From positions 60,237 to 124,236 of the forward strand of contig JAEUWY010000009.1 of NCBI GenBank assembly GCA_022059125.1: 64,000 bases of DNA. Reading direction: 5' to 3'. Made by a program: the position numbers and the translations under genes. The notes beneath the pieces were generated by a model. That model had not been told where the DNA came from and did not search any database. It saw only the letters and a list, made by a program, of their open reading frames with translations. This stretch comes from Corynespora cassiicola (Eukaryota > Ascomycota > Dothideomycetes > Pleosporales > Corynesporascaceae). Shown piece after piece: positions 11,865-23,900 of the stretch; positions within the stretch are counted from its first letter, which is position 1; every line of letters begins with the position of its first letter.

Positions 11865-12880
11865 ATGGTCGTTGTTGCAGTCGCTGGAAGGTCAGGCGGG
11901 CTCGGCAGACAGAAGATCATTGTCTTAGGGAGGAAGGTAAACCTCCTTTCTATTCGTATTCTTCACCCAGAGTTAACCATCTGTACAGTCACCTCGCATC
12001 CAATTCGCATGAACTACGCAGTTCGAGAGCATTGATTACGAAAATATTGACGCAACTGTCACCATTATTGAGAAATACAAGGTGTATATTATCATCTCTA
12101 CTATTGGCATGATGATGCCGGGCGCCAACCAAGCCCAATGATCGAAGCATTTTGTATATCTCCCGTGACCAGTCGCTTTATTCCGAGCGAATTTGCGACT
12201 ATCATTTAAGAATCGTATATTCGAAAGATCCTGAAACCAACAGTGAGCTTAGTAATCTGTGTGACAGAGATTCTGCCTCTAAGTCTATGTTTGCTCCAGT
12301 GATCGACGCTATCGCTGCGTTACGAGCGTCTGGTCTGGAGTTCACTCGCGTCAACAACGGTTATCTTATGGACTACTTTGGTTTGCCACACATTTCAAGC
12401 AACATGCCTGCTTTCTTGGGTCCTCCCCGGCAGCGGTGACGATCTCTTCAATTTAACGTACACATTTGACATCGCATGCTTTTTCGTTCGTCTACTTGAG
12501 GACGATAAATGGTCTAAACAGTAATATCAGCTGTTCGGACATGACACTTAATCAAATCGTCGCTATAGCTGAGCGCATCACTGGTAGGTCAACTACTAGT
12601 TGCTACGATTTCTCTGCTAATAAATCTTCTAGGGTCAAATTCCAAAGTGACATATGATACCTTAGAAAACCTGAAGCGGGGGAAACCCACGCTTCTAAGA
12701 GAAAAGAAGAATGGAGAAGATGGTACCTATGAAGAGTGGCCAGAGTTAATGGCCATATTTGGTAGACAGCTGGTTGAGGAAGAACTACTTCTACCTCAAA
12801 ATAATCGGCTGAATACGCAATACACCGAGATTCTGTCTCGTTATGTAGAGGATTTGCTCATCAAAGCGTGGGGTGCATAA
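11865..12880 (+). pseudogene. NmrA-like / isoflavone-reductase-family NAD(P)-binding protein, frameshifted
   Basis: Segments in three frames join into one NmrA-like sequence. MVVVAVAGRSGGLGR gives the Rossmann dinucleotide-binding loop. An intron at 11937-12021 leads to FESIDYENIDATV and IISTIGMMMPGANQ. The frame then changes near 12138 to give TSRFIPSEFATII, hits a stop, changes again near 12205 to give IAALRASGLEFTRVNNGYLM, again near 12425 to PGSGDDLFNLTYTFDIA, and again near 12518 to DMTLNQIVAIAERITG. A second intron (GTAGGT to CTAG, about 12563-12610) joins the C-terminal part GSNSKVTYDTLENLKRGKPT, ending WGA at 12880. The Rossmann region between GLGR and KIIVLGRK also looks shortened. 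The lesions are small indels rather than C-to-T changes, so decay here is ordinary, not RIP. If expressed, no full-length oxidoreductase would result. Confidence 0.75.
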
Positions 12881-12993
12881 TCTGCATTTGAAAATCTATA
12901 AATTTCGACTACTTCATTTGAAAAAGGGGCAAATCAGGTGTAAAATATTGAAGATAATTTCTAATTATTAGAGAAAGTTATGTTCGATGATTC

Positions 12994-15170
12994 TTATGCG
13001 TAAGGGGAAGGAGGGTTGAACAAAGGTTCGTCTTCTCGATACTTAGCCTCGGTGAAGGCCACTGTTTCACCCTTATATGCGATCTCAAAACGGATTGTTG
13101 CGCTGTCAAAAATGACATGGAGGTCAAAAATAGCAGTTCGATATTTCTGCTTGTCATGCCGGTCCGTGAAGACAGGCTCATTGAGCAACTTGGTACGCTC
13201 AATACGCCAATCCACCCAACAAAACTCTTTAATAGCTAATGAAAGCATGTTAGAATAACCACCGGGACTCAGAGGAAGTATTGTAGGACATACCAGAGGT
13301 GCGTCTTGATGGCGCTTCATTCTCAGCACAGAAATACAAATTTCCGCCGAATGCATACTCTTTATCGAACGGCCGTTTCTCTTGTACTTTGGAATGATAC
13401 CTAGTGTGGAATCGATGCCCGTCTTGAATACGCCCCCCCTATTGTATGTTAGTGGATTTGTACAACTTTCAGTGGACTGAACCATGCCTTTTTCAGGATC
13501 CATTCCATTTGATTCATAGCCCACCACTCGTGGTTCGGATCAGGCAAACGTTCCTTATCTATTTCCAGATGGCCCTTTGAGGCATCAAAAGGGACACACC
13601 AGCAATTCCCATAGTTGAAGCGAGCTATTCTGGCAGCCACGGTCCTCTTATTCAGCGGATTGCTTAACGAATGCTCGAGACCCCATGTTGCCGCTCCACG
13701 GCAAATAGAAGACCATCTTTTCCTGGGAATTAGCTAAGTCTTCGTTCTGAGCAGTATTGACTAACCCATTCATCACTTTCAGCACGTCAATGCCGTCGTT
13801 TTCATGAGCATCTTTCAACCGCTTGTGCAAGTACTTGTTGCTTCCGAAGCCGCCAACAAGGAGAATAGCCTTGCATGTTGATATTAGAAAGTTTCGATTG
13901 AATAGGGAGAACATGTATATACCTTGACACGCTGTCCATTCATCTGTGCCTCATCTACTTGATTCTCTACCAAGACCACGATTTGGTTGATAATATGGTC
14001 AAAGAGAGTCCGAAGAACTTGTCTTAGCTGGGTGAGAAGATATTTAAATGAGTTTAAGCTAACTTACGGCTTCAGAGTGATTGTTCCACTATCGATACCT
14101 TCTTTTTCGTTGTCATCTACGCCGTGAAGCTCTACGCTGTACTCCTTGTTCGTTCCAGAATAGGCGCGCTTGAGACCGGTTTCGTATCCGTGAAGCATCG
14201 TGGCCTTTGCTTTAGGGTCAAGGCTTCTGTATTGCTTTTCTCCAACAATCATCTGGATATATTTCTCGAAGGCGATGTCGAGATGTACCGATCCACAACC
14301 ATCACCTGTGTTGCGGACAGATCAGCAAGATAACCACTTTTTTTTTTCAGTGGTACACAAACTAACCTTCACCACCCACACCTTCTTCAATTTGTAGCGG
14401 ATTCAGTTTTGTAATTTTGTAGGTGATCAAGTCCTAATTCTTGTTAGCTTTGTGGTATGGTTTGAAGCATGTTTAACTTACGACTGTGCCTCCACCGGCA
14501 TCGCATATCACAAACGAGTCGTGAAGGTGCAACTCGTCCGGTTCTTTATCTTTGGCCTTTAACACTGCCAAAGCCGCGGCTTCTGGTTCTGTGACGAGGG
14601 ATATATCAGTTGGCAGACCGGCTCGCCTTGCTGCGGTGAGTGTTGCCTCCATGGCGATTTGACTCCAGATAGCCGGGACCGTGATTACGAGTTTGAGTGT
14701 GTAGGTAGATTCCCATGAGGCACCCTTCTTTTCCTCAATAGCTTCCTTTGTATATTGCCAAATAAAGCGAAAATAGTCAGTGGCCACATCCTCAGCCGAT
14801 TTCCCGAGCGCTTCAAGTGTTCTGCGGCATACCTCCAATGCACGGGGATCTCCGCGCGCTTTTTGGTTTGGATCGAGAAGCAGCTTGAACCAAGACACGC
14901 TCACTTCGTTGATGATATCAACTTCATAGCCCCAGTTATAGGGTTTCCCATTTTTGTAAGAAACAATCGTAGGGACCTTTTCTGTGTTGGTGTTCCAACC
15001 TTTAGGGTTGGGCCAGTCGTTGACAAGGTTCAGTTCCTTGGTGCCACCGTTGACTATCCAGGACACACCCGAGTACCTAATATAGATAAGTTCACGACAC
15101 ATTTGTTTTGTGATAACGAATTTACTTACGTGGTCCCGAAATCAATACCCACGACAAGTTCAAGGGCCAT
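12994..15170 (-). CDS. Hsp70-like (actin-like ATPase domain) protein, fungal accessory family
   Basis: Nine exons: 15170-15130, 15076-14482, 14433-14367, 14305-14068, 14022-13923, 13869-13766, 13722-13488, 13438-13294 and 13235-12994. Every junction keeps phase, giving 588 codons plus stop. Phosphate-1 loop: VVGIDFGTTYSGVSW at residues 6-20. Phosphate-2: ICDAGGGTV ending at residue 212, followed by DLITYKI. The adenosine-binding loop LLVGGFGSN starts about residue 350. This is the fungal Hsp70-like ATPase family without a canonical Hsp70 substrate-binding domain; the C-terminus is divergent (NLYFCAENEAPSRRTS, IFDLHVIFDSATIRFEI). Intron 13487-13439 has a GC-AG border with a good branch site ACTAAC and is needed to keep the frame. 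Intron 14067-14023 ends in AAG after skipping an upstream CAG. It is divergent from the GTPase gene across 658 bp. Client and role are unknown. Confidence 0.9.
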
Positions 15171-15828
15171 CGTAAATTGATCGGAGGTTGTTGCAAGCGG
15201 GTGCAACAGATATGCTCGAGGCTGAGCCTGTGGGACGAGAAGAACAGATTGCCTTAACTTTGCGCCTGATAGCTTAGGATTAAAGAGGGCATACAGAGCT
15301 GACGAGGCTGAACCTCAATAGTTTGATTACCGATCTTCGAGTGGGGTCTTAAAGGCGACGAGTTGCTTGGCTGGACAGTGGCTGAATCTAGGCTTTGGAT
15401 AGAGCCTCCCAAGTTTCACACCTGCATGCATATAGACCTCGGAGGGGGCCAGATATGAGGATTTACCAATCATGATGAAAGCCTGAATTTTTGGCACCGT
15501 GCATGCTTCTGGTGCAGTCACACCCAAATGTGGCAGTGTGAGCTGACCTTGCATATCGCTTTTAAGGTTCTAGATCCAACCATGCTAATTATGCAGGTTC
15601 TGCACGTCGGTTCGCACAGCGCCACCACAAAAGGTGTTCCAAAACTGCCGCGCAATTAGCCTAACAAGCTGAGTTCTACGCTAAACAAATTGAAGGTAGC
15701 ACAGCTCGGACTTCTACAAAAAAGTCCATCGCAGTCCTATAAAGTTGCAAATGCACAGCAATAAGCTATATCTTCTCACATATTATCATCTACGACGACT
15801 TTTCCCAGGTCTTGACGCTTATCCTACC
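15171..15828. promoter_or_regulatory. Divergent intergenic region between the Hsp70-like and GTPase genes
   Basis: 658 bp separating two head-to-head start codons, so both promoters must lie here and may share elements. A short minus-strand open frame at 15554-15327 has no recognisable domain and I do not call it a gene. No specific binding site is identified. Confidence 0.5.
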
Positions 15829-16915
15829 ATGACGGGAAACAACAGGAATGATGATGTACTGAGTATGATACTCGTTATGGGGGTGACTGGTGCTGGGAAA
15901 AGCTATTTCATCAACCAGCTGGCAGGACAGAACGTGGTCCAGGAAGGACACACGCTCAGCGCATGTATATATTTACCCCCGCTCGGTACCTTCTCAACAT
16001 TTAACACGTATAGGTACACAAAAATCGCAGCTTGTGCCCGCTGAAGTTGGGCACAGCAAAGTTCTCCTTGTGGATACGCCGGGGTTTGACGACCCTGTGC
16101 GAACCGATTCAGAGATCCTCAACGAAATCGCAGATGTGCTCGCAACTCAATACAAGTTAGGTGTCAAGTTGAAGGGAGTCGTCTATCTACACCGAATCAC
16201 CGATATCCGGTACACCGGGGCATCTATAAAGACCTTCGAAATATGCAAGATGATCACTGGTGTAGATGCGCTAAAGAATGTGATTCTTGCCACTACGCGC
16301 TGGGATGACCTTGACGATTCGGTTGGCTCAGATCGCGAGCACCAGTTGCGCGAGAATTTTTGGGCATATATGCTAGGACACGGATCCAAGATGAGCCGTT
16401 TTTACGGAGACCGTGGCTCAGCTGTTAGCCTACTCAGTCAGTTGCTAAGCAGTGAGCCAGTGGTACTAGAACTACAGCGAGAACTTGTACAAGAAGGGAA
16501 AACACTAGATCAAACGACTGCTGGATCATTTGTAGAACATAACTTAGACCAGCTCAAAGCGAGGTATGAGAAGCAGATGGCAGACCTTGAACACCTGAAG
16601 CAAGAGTTGCGGGCAAACGACTGGAAGATGAAAAAGCAAATCCAGAGAGATTGGGAAGCAGAGCAAACACGCTTGGCAGCCGTACGCAAAGAGAAAGAGC
16701 AGTTGCAGCGCCCTGTCGACCAGGAGATTGAACAGCAGATCAAGCAAAAGAAATCACGTACGCGAAAGGTACTTGGTTTTTTACCTCAGGCAATTGGTAT
16801 CCTCGCAGGACTCGCAGGTATACCGACAGGGCTCTTGCCACTTCTGCTGTCATGGTTCCAGGATACAAACTCTGAATTTGACCCGTCATCCTTTTCGGAT
16901 CTGTTGGCTTTGTAA
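15829..16915 (+). CDS. AIG1-like P-loop GTPase with C-terminal coiled coil and hydrophobic segment
   Basis: Two exons, 15829-15964 and 16014-16915, with a 49-nt GT-AG intron in phase; 345 codons plus stop. G1 is MGVTGAGKS (Lys 24). The switch I Thr is probably in SACTQKS, the G3 motif is LLVDTPGFDD and the G4-like motif is ATTRWDDLDD. The stretch GVVYLHRITDIRYTGAS is characteristic of the fungal relatives of AIG1/GIMAP GTPases. Residues about 210-300 form a charged coiled coil (QLKARYEKQMADLEHLKQEL onward). The C-terminal region, LGFLPQAIGILAGLAGIPTG then LLPLLLSWF, is hydrophobic and could anchor the protein in a membrane. The frame is intact. It faces the Hsp70-like gene and is followed about 750 bp later by the coiled-coil gene on the same strand. 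The family is known from fungal genomes, but its role is not established. Confidence 0.88.
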
Positions 16916-17667
16916 TTAGATATGACCGATTCAGTGTAATTAGCTCGCCATTGTTGCGGAATTCCAGATCTCTGTGCTCATTGCGAATATTATTCAATAT
17001 TGTATCTGCATAAGCGAACCCAAGAATAGTGTTCTTTGATTATTGGTGGCGTTGATGAACCAGGACCACAAGGCTGATCTTGAGCGCTGCATGTGATGAT
17101 AGTTCTTGTCACTGTACTCTTTCGGTATCCCGGGTCCGTATTTAGTTTCTGAAAAATCTTAGCGTTCGCAGTTCGCAGTTCGCAAAGGTAAATTTCAGCC
17201 TGCTCTAGGCCCCTAATCCGCGGAATGGATCGGCGCTAAAGTGCGTATGTTAAGAAACCCCTGCTAGAGATTGCTACAGCCAAAAATGTTGGCGAGACTT
17301 TGTGCATATTTTTGCAGATCCCCGGCGCGTAGGGTAGCAACTGCATATCGCCCATGGTTGTCGCATACCACAAATCAGCCTTAGACCGCCGGAAATGTAC
17401 TAGTTTATTTATCAGCTGAATATAGCGCTGAAACACAACCTGAATCTAGTTCTAGATTAGAATCTAGCCCCTAATTTCCTGCGGACAGGGAACAAGGTGG
17501 CTTACATCCACTGCGCAGGTGACTATGTGTTCCTCTGCAGAATCTTCTGTGGGAGTGTCGAAAATATTCTAGCACTTTGTCACTCACCCCATTCATCATT
17601 TGTGTTATAACCCAGACATCTTCGCACGCAATTCTGCATTTAAAGCCTAATCTTAGGGATACACACT
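16916..17667. other. Intergenic region between GTPase and coiled-coil genes
   Basis: About 750 bp of mixed composition without a recognisable gene. It contains three tandem copies of GTTCGCA at 17164-17184. The promoter of the coiled-coil gene should lie in its right half. Confidence 0.55.
17164..17184. repeat. Short tandem repeat (GTTCGCA)x3
   Basis: Three perfect 7-bp units in the GTPase to coiled-coil intergenic region. Function unknown. Confidence 0.8.
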
Positions 17668-19258
17668 ATGGATAAAGACCCACCTGAAGACAACGAAACT
17701 CCTTCGGAATGGCAAACCAAGATGTGTGGTTATGCCAGCCACACGCAGAATGTAGAACCACTTCCTGCCAGGAGGATTAACTCATGGGACGGTAAGATTT
17801 TGAATGGACTCTTGCGGGATTTTTGTCTCTTTTCCTGACTTTTGCGAAGCAGTATCTCGTTTTTCAGACAGGGAAAGAACTTCCAACAAGCCATTGCCAA
17901 CAACGCCTTCTGAGGTGAACTTCACCTCGCAGCCACATGGTGGCCAAACCAATAAATTGATGGTGAGAATTTATTCACCAACACTACTCACAAGTCTAAC
18001 TTCTTAGCAGCGAAGTAGGGATCAAGTTCGAGATCTCAAGCTCCAGTTAGAGAGAGCCAAACAAAATATTGAAAAGATTGAGATGGAAAAGAACGAAACG
18101 GACAAAAATTACAATGACCTCTATGATGACTATTGCCATCTTAAAAGGAGCCTGGAGATTGAACATGAGCAACTGCAAGTAATGGATCAAGCGGAAAGTC
18201 AATGGAAACGACAGTGTCATGACCTCGAAGAGACTATCCACAGTCTTCAGCAAGCACTAAGTCACGAGAAACAGCACGTGGCCTCAGCGAAGCAGCTAGC
18301 AGACCGGATACACATGGAAAAAGATACAAGCATGGTTATCTTTGCCCCACAAATGATGGATACGAACATTTGCCAGGACTTGAGCTCTTTACTGGGTGAC
18401 ATACGTACATGGTCAGCAAAGTTTTCTTGCGATACGGGACGCATGCCAGACTTCAAATTGGATAGTATCCTCAGGTATCAGCAAGTGGTTCCATTGTGTA
18501 AAAACCTTCCGGATGTTGTGTCTTTTATGGACCAGTATCGAAAAGACAAACATCTCGACGAGAAATCCCGTAAGCAGTTTGACAAAATGCGGAAGCGACA
18601 TTTCATTCGGGGGTGGGCCTCGTTGGTAATGATCGAAAAATGTTTCTGGAGATCGGATAGCTGGCTTCATAAGGCTAACTCGGAGGCTTTCAATCACATA
18701 GAAAAAGTTCTGCTTGAGGCAGGTCAGTCTCCGATATCCCTGATTATCGAGATATGTTGACACATCCCAGGGAATGAACATCGAAACGATGTACCGCAGC
18801 GTGAAATTCACGATTGGAGAGCCCTGACAGCGTACCTGCTCTCAAAGGCGACTTCTCAAGACACTCAGGACAGGTCCATGGATAAAATAGCCAGCAAAGC
18901 TGCGAGTGAAGTCATAGGTCTCCTACATCCTTGGGCCAGATCCATACAGGCAGAAGAGCTCGAGCAAAGGCTTGCTGACATTTATGAAGCTGCAATGGAA
19001 CTATCTTGTCTCTTGCGAAAACAACGAGCTCATTGGGAGCTGTATTTTCCAACCAGCAATCGAAGCGCAGATACTTTACGTTATGACAGTTCCAGCATGG
19101 AAGACATTAACGATAAGAATAATCTTGTTTCTTCTCTGGACAGAAGGGTTGAGATGGTAATTGAGCCTGCTTTGAGCAAAACTGGAACGATGGATGGAAC
19201 TAAATTTGAAGCTGGAGCTCACGTTACAATCAAAGCGAAAGTATATTTAGCTCTTTAA
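17668..19258 (+). CDS. Coiled-coil protein of an uncharacterised fungal family
   Basis: Four exons: 17668-17791, 17853-17962, 18008-18722 and 18771-19258. Introns are 61, 45 and 48 nt, GT-AG, all in phase; 478 codons plus stop. The N-terminus is polar and disordered-looking (DPPEDNETPSEWQ, then INSWDG and SRFSDRERTSNKPLP). From about residue 80 there is a long heptad-like coiled coil (QRSRDQVRDLKLQLERAKQ onward, LQQALSHEKQHVASAK) to about residue 170. A helical globular part follows, with conserved-looking tryptophans (LLGDIRTWSAKFS, HFIRGWASLVMIEKCFW, WRALTAYLLSKAT). No enzymatic motif, signal peptide or membrane segment is visible. The stop at 19258 lies at the very edge of the island, directly before RIP-type DNA. 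I do not recognise a named family; similar coiled-coil proteins with a helical C-terminal part occur in filamentous fungi. Confidence 0.82.
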
Positions 19259-20709
19259 TTATACAGAGAAACTGAACAGTAGATGTAGAGTTAGAGTTAA
19301 AAATTTGCTTAAATTTGGTTGTAACGATCTAGATCTGAGTACTGTGTTTTACTGCGTTACTCTTCTCTTTTTACTTTTAATTACTTTACTTTATTTTTTT
19401 TATTTTATTATTAACTTGCTAGAATAAAAAGCTAAGTATTTTATACTATACTGTAAATAAATTAAACTAATTTTTTTAACAAGCTAATTAGAACGCGTTC
19501 TGTTTTTCGATTTTAAAATAAATTTATTATACTACTTTATTCTAGTAGCTAAAGAAAAAAAATACACTTTTAACACGTGTTATATTTAGTTAATAATTTA
19601 AAAAATCTAGCTTTAGATAATAGTATTTGTTTTATACTAGAATTAATATTAAAAAATAGTTTAAATAATATATATATAGTAGTTCTAAAAATAATATTTA
19701 TTACGTTTAAAGTATATATTAAACGTAGATTTTATGTAGTTTATTTACTTTATATACTAATATAAATATAAAATAGCTAAAGTCCTATAATATTTATTAT
19801 AGCATTTTTTTTAGCTGTAGTTTTTAGTAGTAATCTATTAACTTTAATAAAAAAAATTATTTTTATTTTAAAAAAAAAAGTATTTAAAAATATATTATAT
19901 ATATATATTTTAAACGCGTTTTACGCGTGTATTATATATAGTATACTTATATATTCTATATTAAAATTTATAATATTTATTATATTGTAATAAAATCTGT
20001 TTACTATTTTATATTTTAAAAATTTAATAAAAATAAGCTATAAAAACAGTATATAAATAACAGCGCTTTGACTTTATTTATATTTAATACTTTTAAAATA
20101 TTATTATACTATATTTATAGCGTAGACTGCTTGCTTTTAATTATAGTTTACTATTTTAATTTTAAGTATATCTATAAAATATATTTCTATAAAATACGCT
20201 ATTCTATAGTATAAAAGTAAATAAGTACTATTTAGATTACTTTTGCTAGTACTAAAAAGTACTTATATTATATAAAATTTCTATTAAGTAAACTAATTTA
20301 AATACTTTTTAATTAGCCTGTTAGATTTATATTACGTACTCTAAATTATTTTAAAATTTAGCACGTCTATAAAAACGTGTATTTCTATTTATTATTAATT
20401 TTTTAGTGTAATTAGAAATATTATTAGTAGAATTAAAGTTTTAGTATTACTAAATTTAAAATTTATAGTTAGCTAATAGTTACGCGCAGTAATATAAGTA
20501 ATTATTATAACTAATAAAAAAAATAGCTAGCTAAGTAAGCAGCTTTTTTTAGCTTATTTTTTAATACAACATAACTTATTACTAGCTTTCTATTTTATAT
20601 TATTAATAAGTTTTATAATATTGTTAGCTTTTCGTATTAGCGGAAGCGGAGCTAATATACTAAATAAATAATAATATAAAAAATAATTATACGCGTTTTA
20701 AAAGCTGCG
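19259..20709. repeat. RIP-degraded AT-rich DNA left of the inverted LTR
   Basis: Extremely AT-rich, with CA and TG scarce and no open frames of note apart from one 62-codon frame near 19577 with biased AT-codon content that looks accidental. A short GTTAGA-like stretch (GTAGAGTTAGAGTTAAA) occurs near 19285 at the island edge. No domain recognised. Confidence 0.7.
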
Positions 20710-20924
20710 TATTAGATATAAATCTAAAATAAAGTATAAAAGTTATAATAATACAGATAGATAGAAAAAAAAAACAAAATTATATATTATTATATAGAAA
20801 AAAAAAATTACTGCTAAAACAGCTTGCAGTAACTTAGAATTATATACTATTACGCTTATAACTAAGCTAATTTAAAATACTCTATAATAAGCTATAATAA
20901 GTTATAATAAAACACAGCCTTATA
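20710..20924 (-). mobile_element. LTR of the outer Ty3/gypsy family, inverted copy (3' LTR side)
   Basis: Read on the minus strand this 215-bp segment starts TATAAGGCTGTGTTTTATTA and ends TTTAGATTTATATCTAATA, matching the 218-bp LTRs at 30489 and 44891 almost base for base except for mostly C/T and G/A changes. The sequence entering it on the minus strand (20943-20925) is an A-rich polypurine-like tract equivalent to the one before the LTR at 44891. This segment is therefore the 3' LTR of a third, minus-strand copy whose internal part begins at 20925. Flanking pentamers (CTGCG left, TTAAT right) do not match, so it is not a simple solo LTR. Confidence 0.75.
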
Positions 20925-23900
20925 TTAATTTTTTTTTAATAGTATATAACTTTATATACTGATATATCTGTAAATAAAAATAATAGTATTTATAAATATC
21001 TATTTTATATTCTAGTTTCTAATAACCATTATTAAAGTTACTACGTCGGAGTAACAGTAAATAAGCTAATAGTAGTAATACGCTAGTTAAAAACTACGTT
21101 AAAATAATAACGTTATAGTAATTAGCAAAAATAGTAGATATACTATCTAATAAATAAAAATATAATAGAATAGAAATAAAATATTTTAAAAATAAAATTA
21201 AAAAATGTGTAAATATAATTTATAGTAGTAATTTCTATGCTTGTAATTGCGGTTAGAGATACAGCAGAAAACCTAGCTAAAAATCGAGTTCTACCCGGCT
21301 TTCTACTAGCTAAAAAAGCTGGCGAGACTTACAGAATAGATTAAAAAAAAAAAAAAAAAAAAAAAAGTATACTAACTTAGTTTAGTAAGTAGAAAATAGA
21401 GTAAGTTATAAAATAGAAACTCTAATTTAGATTAGCGCGTAATAAAAATTTTAATTAAAAATAGTATAATACTAAGCGCGTAATAAAAACTTTAATTAGA
21501 AATAGTATTAGTATACGTTTTAAAACTACTTATATTTATAATATTACTTTATATTTTTAGGCGATCTAGTTATTATAATTATAATATTTAGAGTATAAAA
21601 TAGACAGATGCGATTTAGTAGAGACTATACTACATATTTACTTTAGCTAGTAGATATATACTTTTTCTTTTTTTTCTTTTTTTTATCTCTGTTTTTTTTT
21701 TTTATTTATTATAACGCTGCTGCTTTTTATTATATAAAATATTTTTATATATAGAAAAGTAGACTGTTTTATACGTGCGTTTCTACTTTTCGCATCTATT
21801 TCTATAATATAGCTTTCTAGCTACTAAAAAATATTTAGATAACAGAACTGTTAAAAATCTACTTATTATTATTTTTTTTCTTTTTTTTCTGTAAGTATAT
21901 AGTACTATTTTTAGCGCTTTTTTAGCGCTACTGTTTTATATTTATTACTTACTTTTTTTCTACTTTTTTTTTTTATTATACTTTGTATTATATTTAGCAT
22001 CTAATTTTACGCACTTCTGTAATTTTTTTTTTATTCTCTATATACGCGTTTTCTATTTTTATATATTTATTTTTTATTAGTAGTTATAGTATATCTAAAG
22101 CTAGAGACAGCTGACTTTAAAAATATTCTACTATAAAAATTACTAAAACAGTATATAATACAGCTAACTAAGTTTATTACTAATACTAGAAAAATTTATA
22201 ATTATAGTAGATATTAGACAGCGTTAGCGGCCTTTAAATTAAATTTAATTTATATTTTTTTTTAATAAGCTAGTATTAAAAGTAATGTATAGATTACCGC
22301 GCTTAAGCAGAGAATCTAAACAGAAAAACTAGATATTTTTATTAATATAGAAAGTCTATCGTTTACAGAATATAAAAATAAAAATAAAAATAATAAAAAT
22401 AAAAGTAATAATAATAGCAGACGCGAAAAGCTATTACTGCTATTTTTTTTATAGAATTTTTTACTAACAAAGCTGTATAATTACAGACAGAAAAAACAGT
22501 AGTAATACTAGTTTTTTTAGTAGAAAAACAGCTAGCCTTATCTAAAAAAAAATATAGTTAGTAGTTTTTAGTACTGTTACTATAAATAAAAAAATAAAAA
22601 TAAAAACTATTTATAAATTTATTTATATTATTGCTAAAAGCTAAAATTTAAAAAAAGCTACTATAAGTATTTTCTAAGCTGTTTAAGTCGTCCGCGTTAT
22701 TACTTAAAAAAAAAACTATCAATATTATAGCTAAACTAGCTAAATAGTTTATATAGTTTTACGGCTGCGACGTAAACGCTTATAAAAAACAGAATTATAG
22801 TAATAGTATAATAGAGTATATTATTTTAAAAAACTTTATTTTTTACTATAAAGTGCTTTCGGATACGCTTAACAGACTATATATATTTATTTAAAAGTAT
22901 ATAGCTTTTTCTGTAGTAGAAAAATAAAAATATATTTTTTTTAGAACTACAGCTAAATAGCCAGACACGCGTAGAAAAATATATATACTCTACTTTTATA
23001 TAAAAGTAGGCTTATTAAGTTATATTATACTAGCTGTTATATACGACGTTAATAGTTTTATAAACTTTTTTTTTACTTTAGCTATAGTAAAAAAAAGTAT
23101 CTAATTTAACTTTACGCTACACGTAATTGCTAATCTAAATACTAATATTTATTTTATTCTGTTAGTTTTTACGCGGGGCAGTTAAATAAAATAGTTTTTT
23201 TATATATAGTTTTTTATTATTAAGTCGGTCGGCTTATAAAGCAGAAAAATATTTTATTTTACTTTTTTTTTTTTATTTACACGAGCTATATAAAGCTAAT
23301 AACTATTTTAGCTAAAAAACGCTGCGCAGATAAACTAATTAAATTCTTTTCTCTACTATTTATAGTTAAGTTTTTTTATTTACTTTATAGTACTATTCTG
23401 TTAGTTATAAGTATAGTAAACGCGCTAGTCTAGTAAGCTACGCTAAATTATATTTTTATAAAAATAAAATAGACGTATAGTATTAGTTTATTTATTACTT
23501 TTTCTAGCTTAACGTGTTTAAAAAGATATAAAAAATAATTTTTAGTACAGTTAAAAAAAAAAAACTGTAGAACTTTTAAAACGTTTAAATTTTTTTTACA
23601 GCTAAAAATTTAAAAGTATTTACTAAGCGGCTGACGCTGCGGCAGATATAAAATAACTATTTTTAGTACTAAAAATAAGTTATTAATATAAATTACTTTA
23701 ACTTTAATTAGATTTAAATAAATATTAGTAAAAAAATATGCGTTTTACTATTATTTCTGTAGTACTAAAATACAGACTAGCAGCAGACAGAAACGTATCT
23801 ATAAAAACTATACTATTTAAATATATACTAGTAGTAGTTTTAGTATAAAACTACGTTTTAAACGTTATTACGTAGACTTTATTAAACAGCTTTACTATAA

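Noticed and set aside
12994..13527. Frameshift in the Hsp70-like gene near the AAAAA run at 13489-13493
   Set aside because: A 49-nt GC-AG intron plus a downstream 58-nt GT-AG intron restore one frame without invoking a mutation.
13648..13770. Premature stop of the Hsp70-like gene after exon 6
   Set aside because: A 43-nt intron (13765-13723) with normal GT-AG borders removes it.
15327..15554. 75-codon minus-strand gene upstream of the Hsp70-like gene
   Set aside because: No domain and it lies in the divergent promoter region.
19577..19765. 62-codon AT-rich plus-strand frame as a gene
   Set aside because: Composed of Ile, Leu, Asn, Lys and Tyr codons expected by chance in such AT-rich DNA; no start context or homology.
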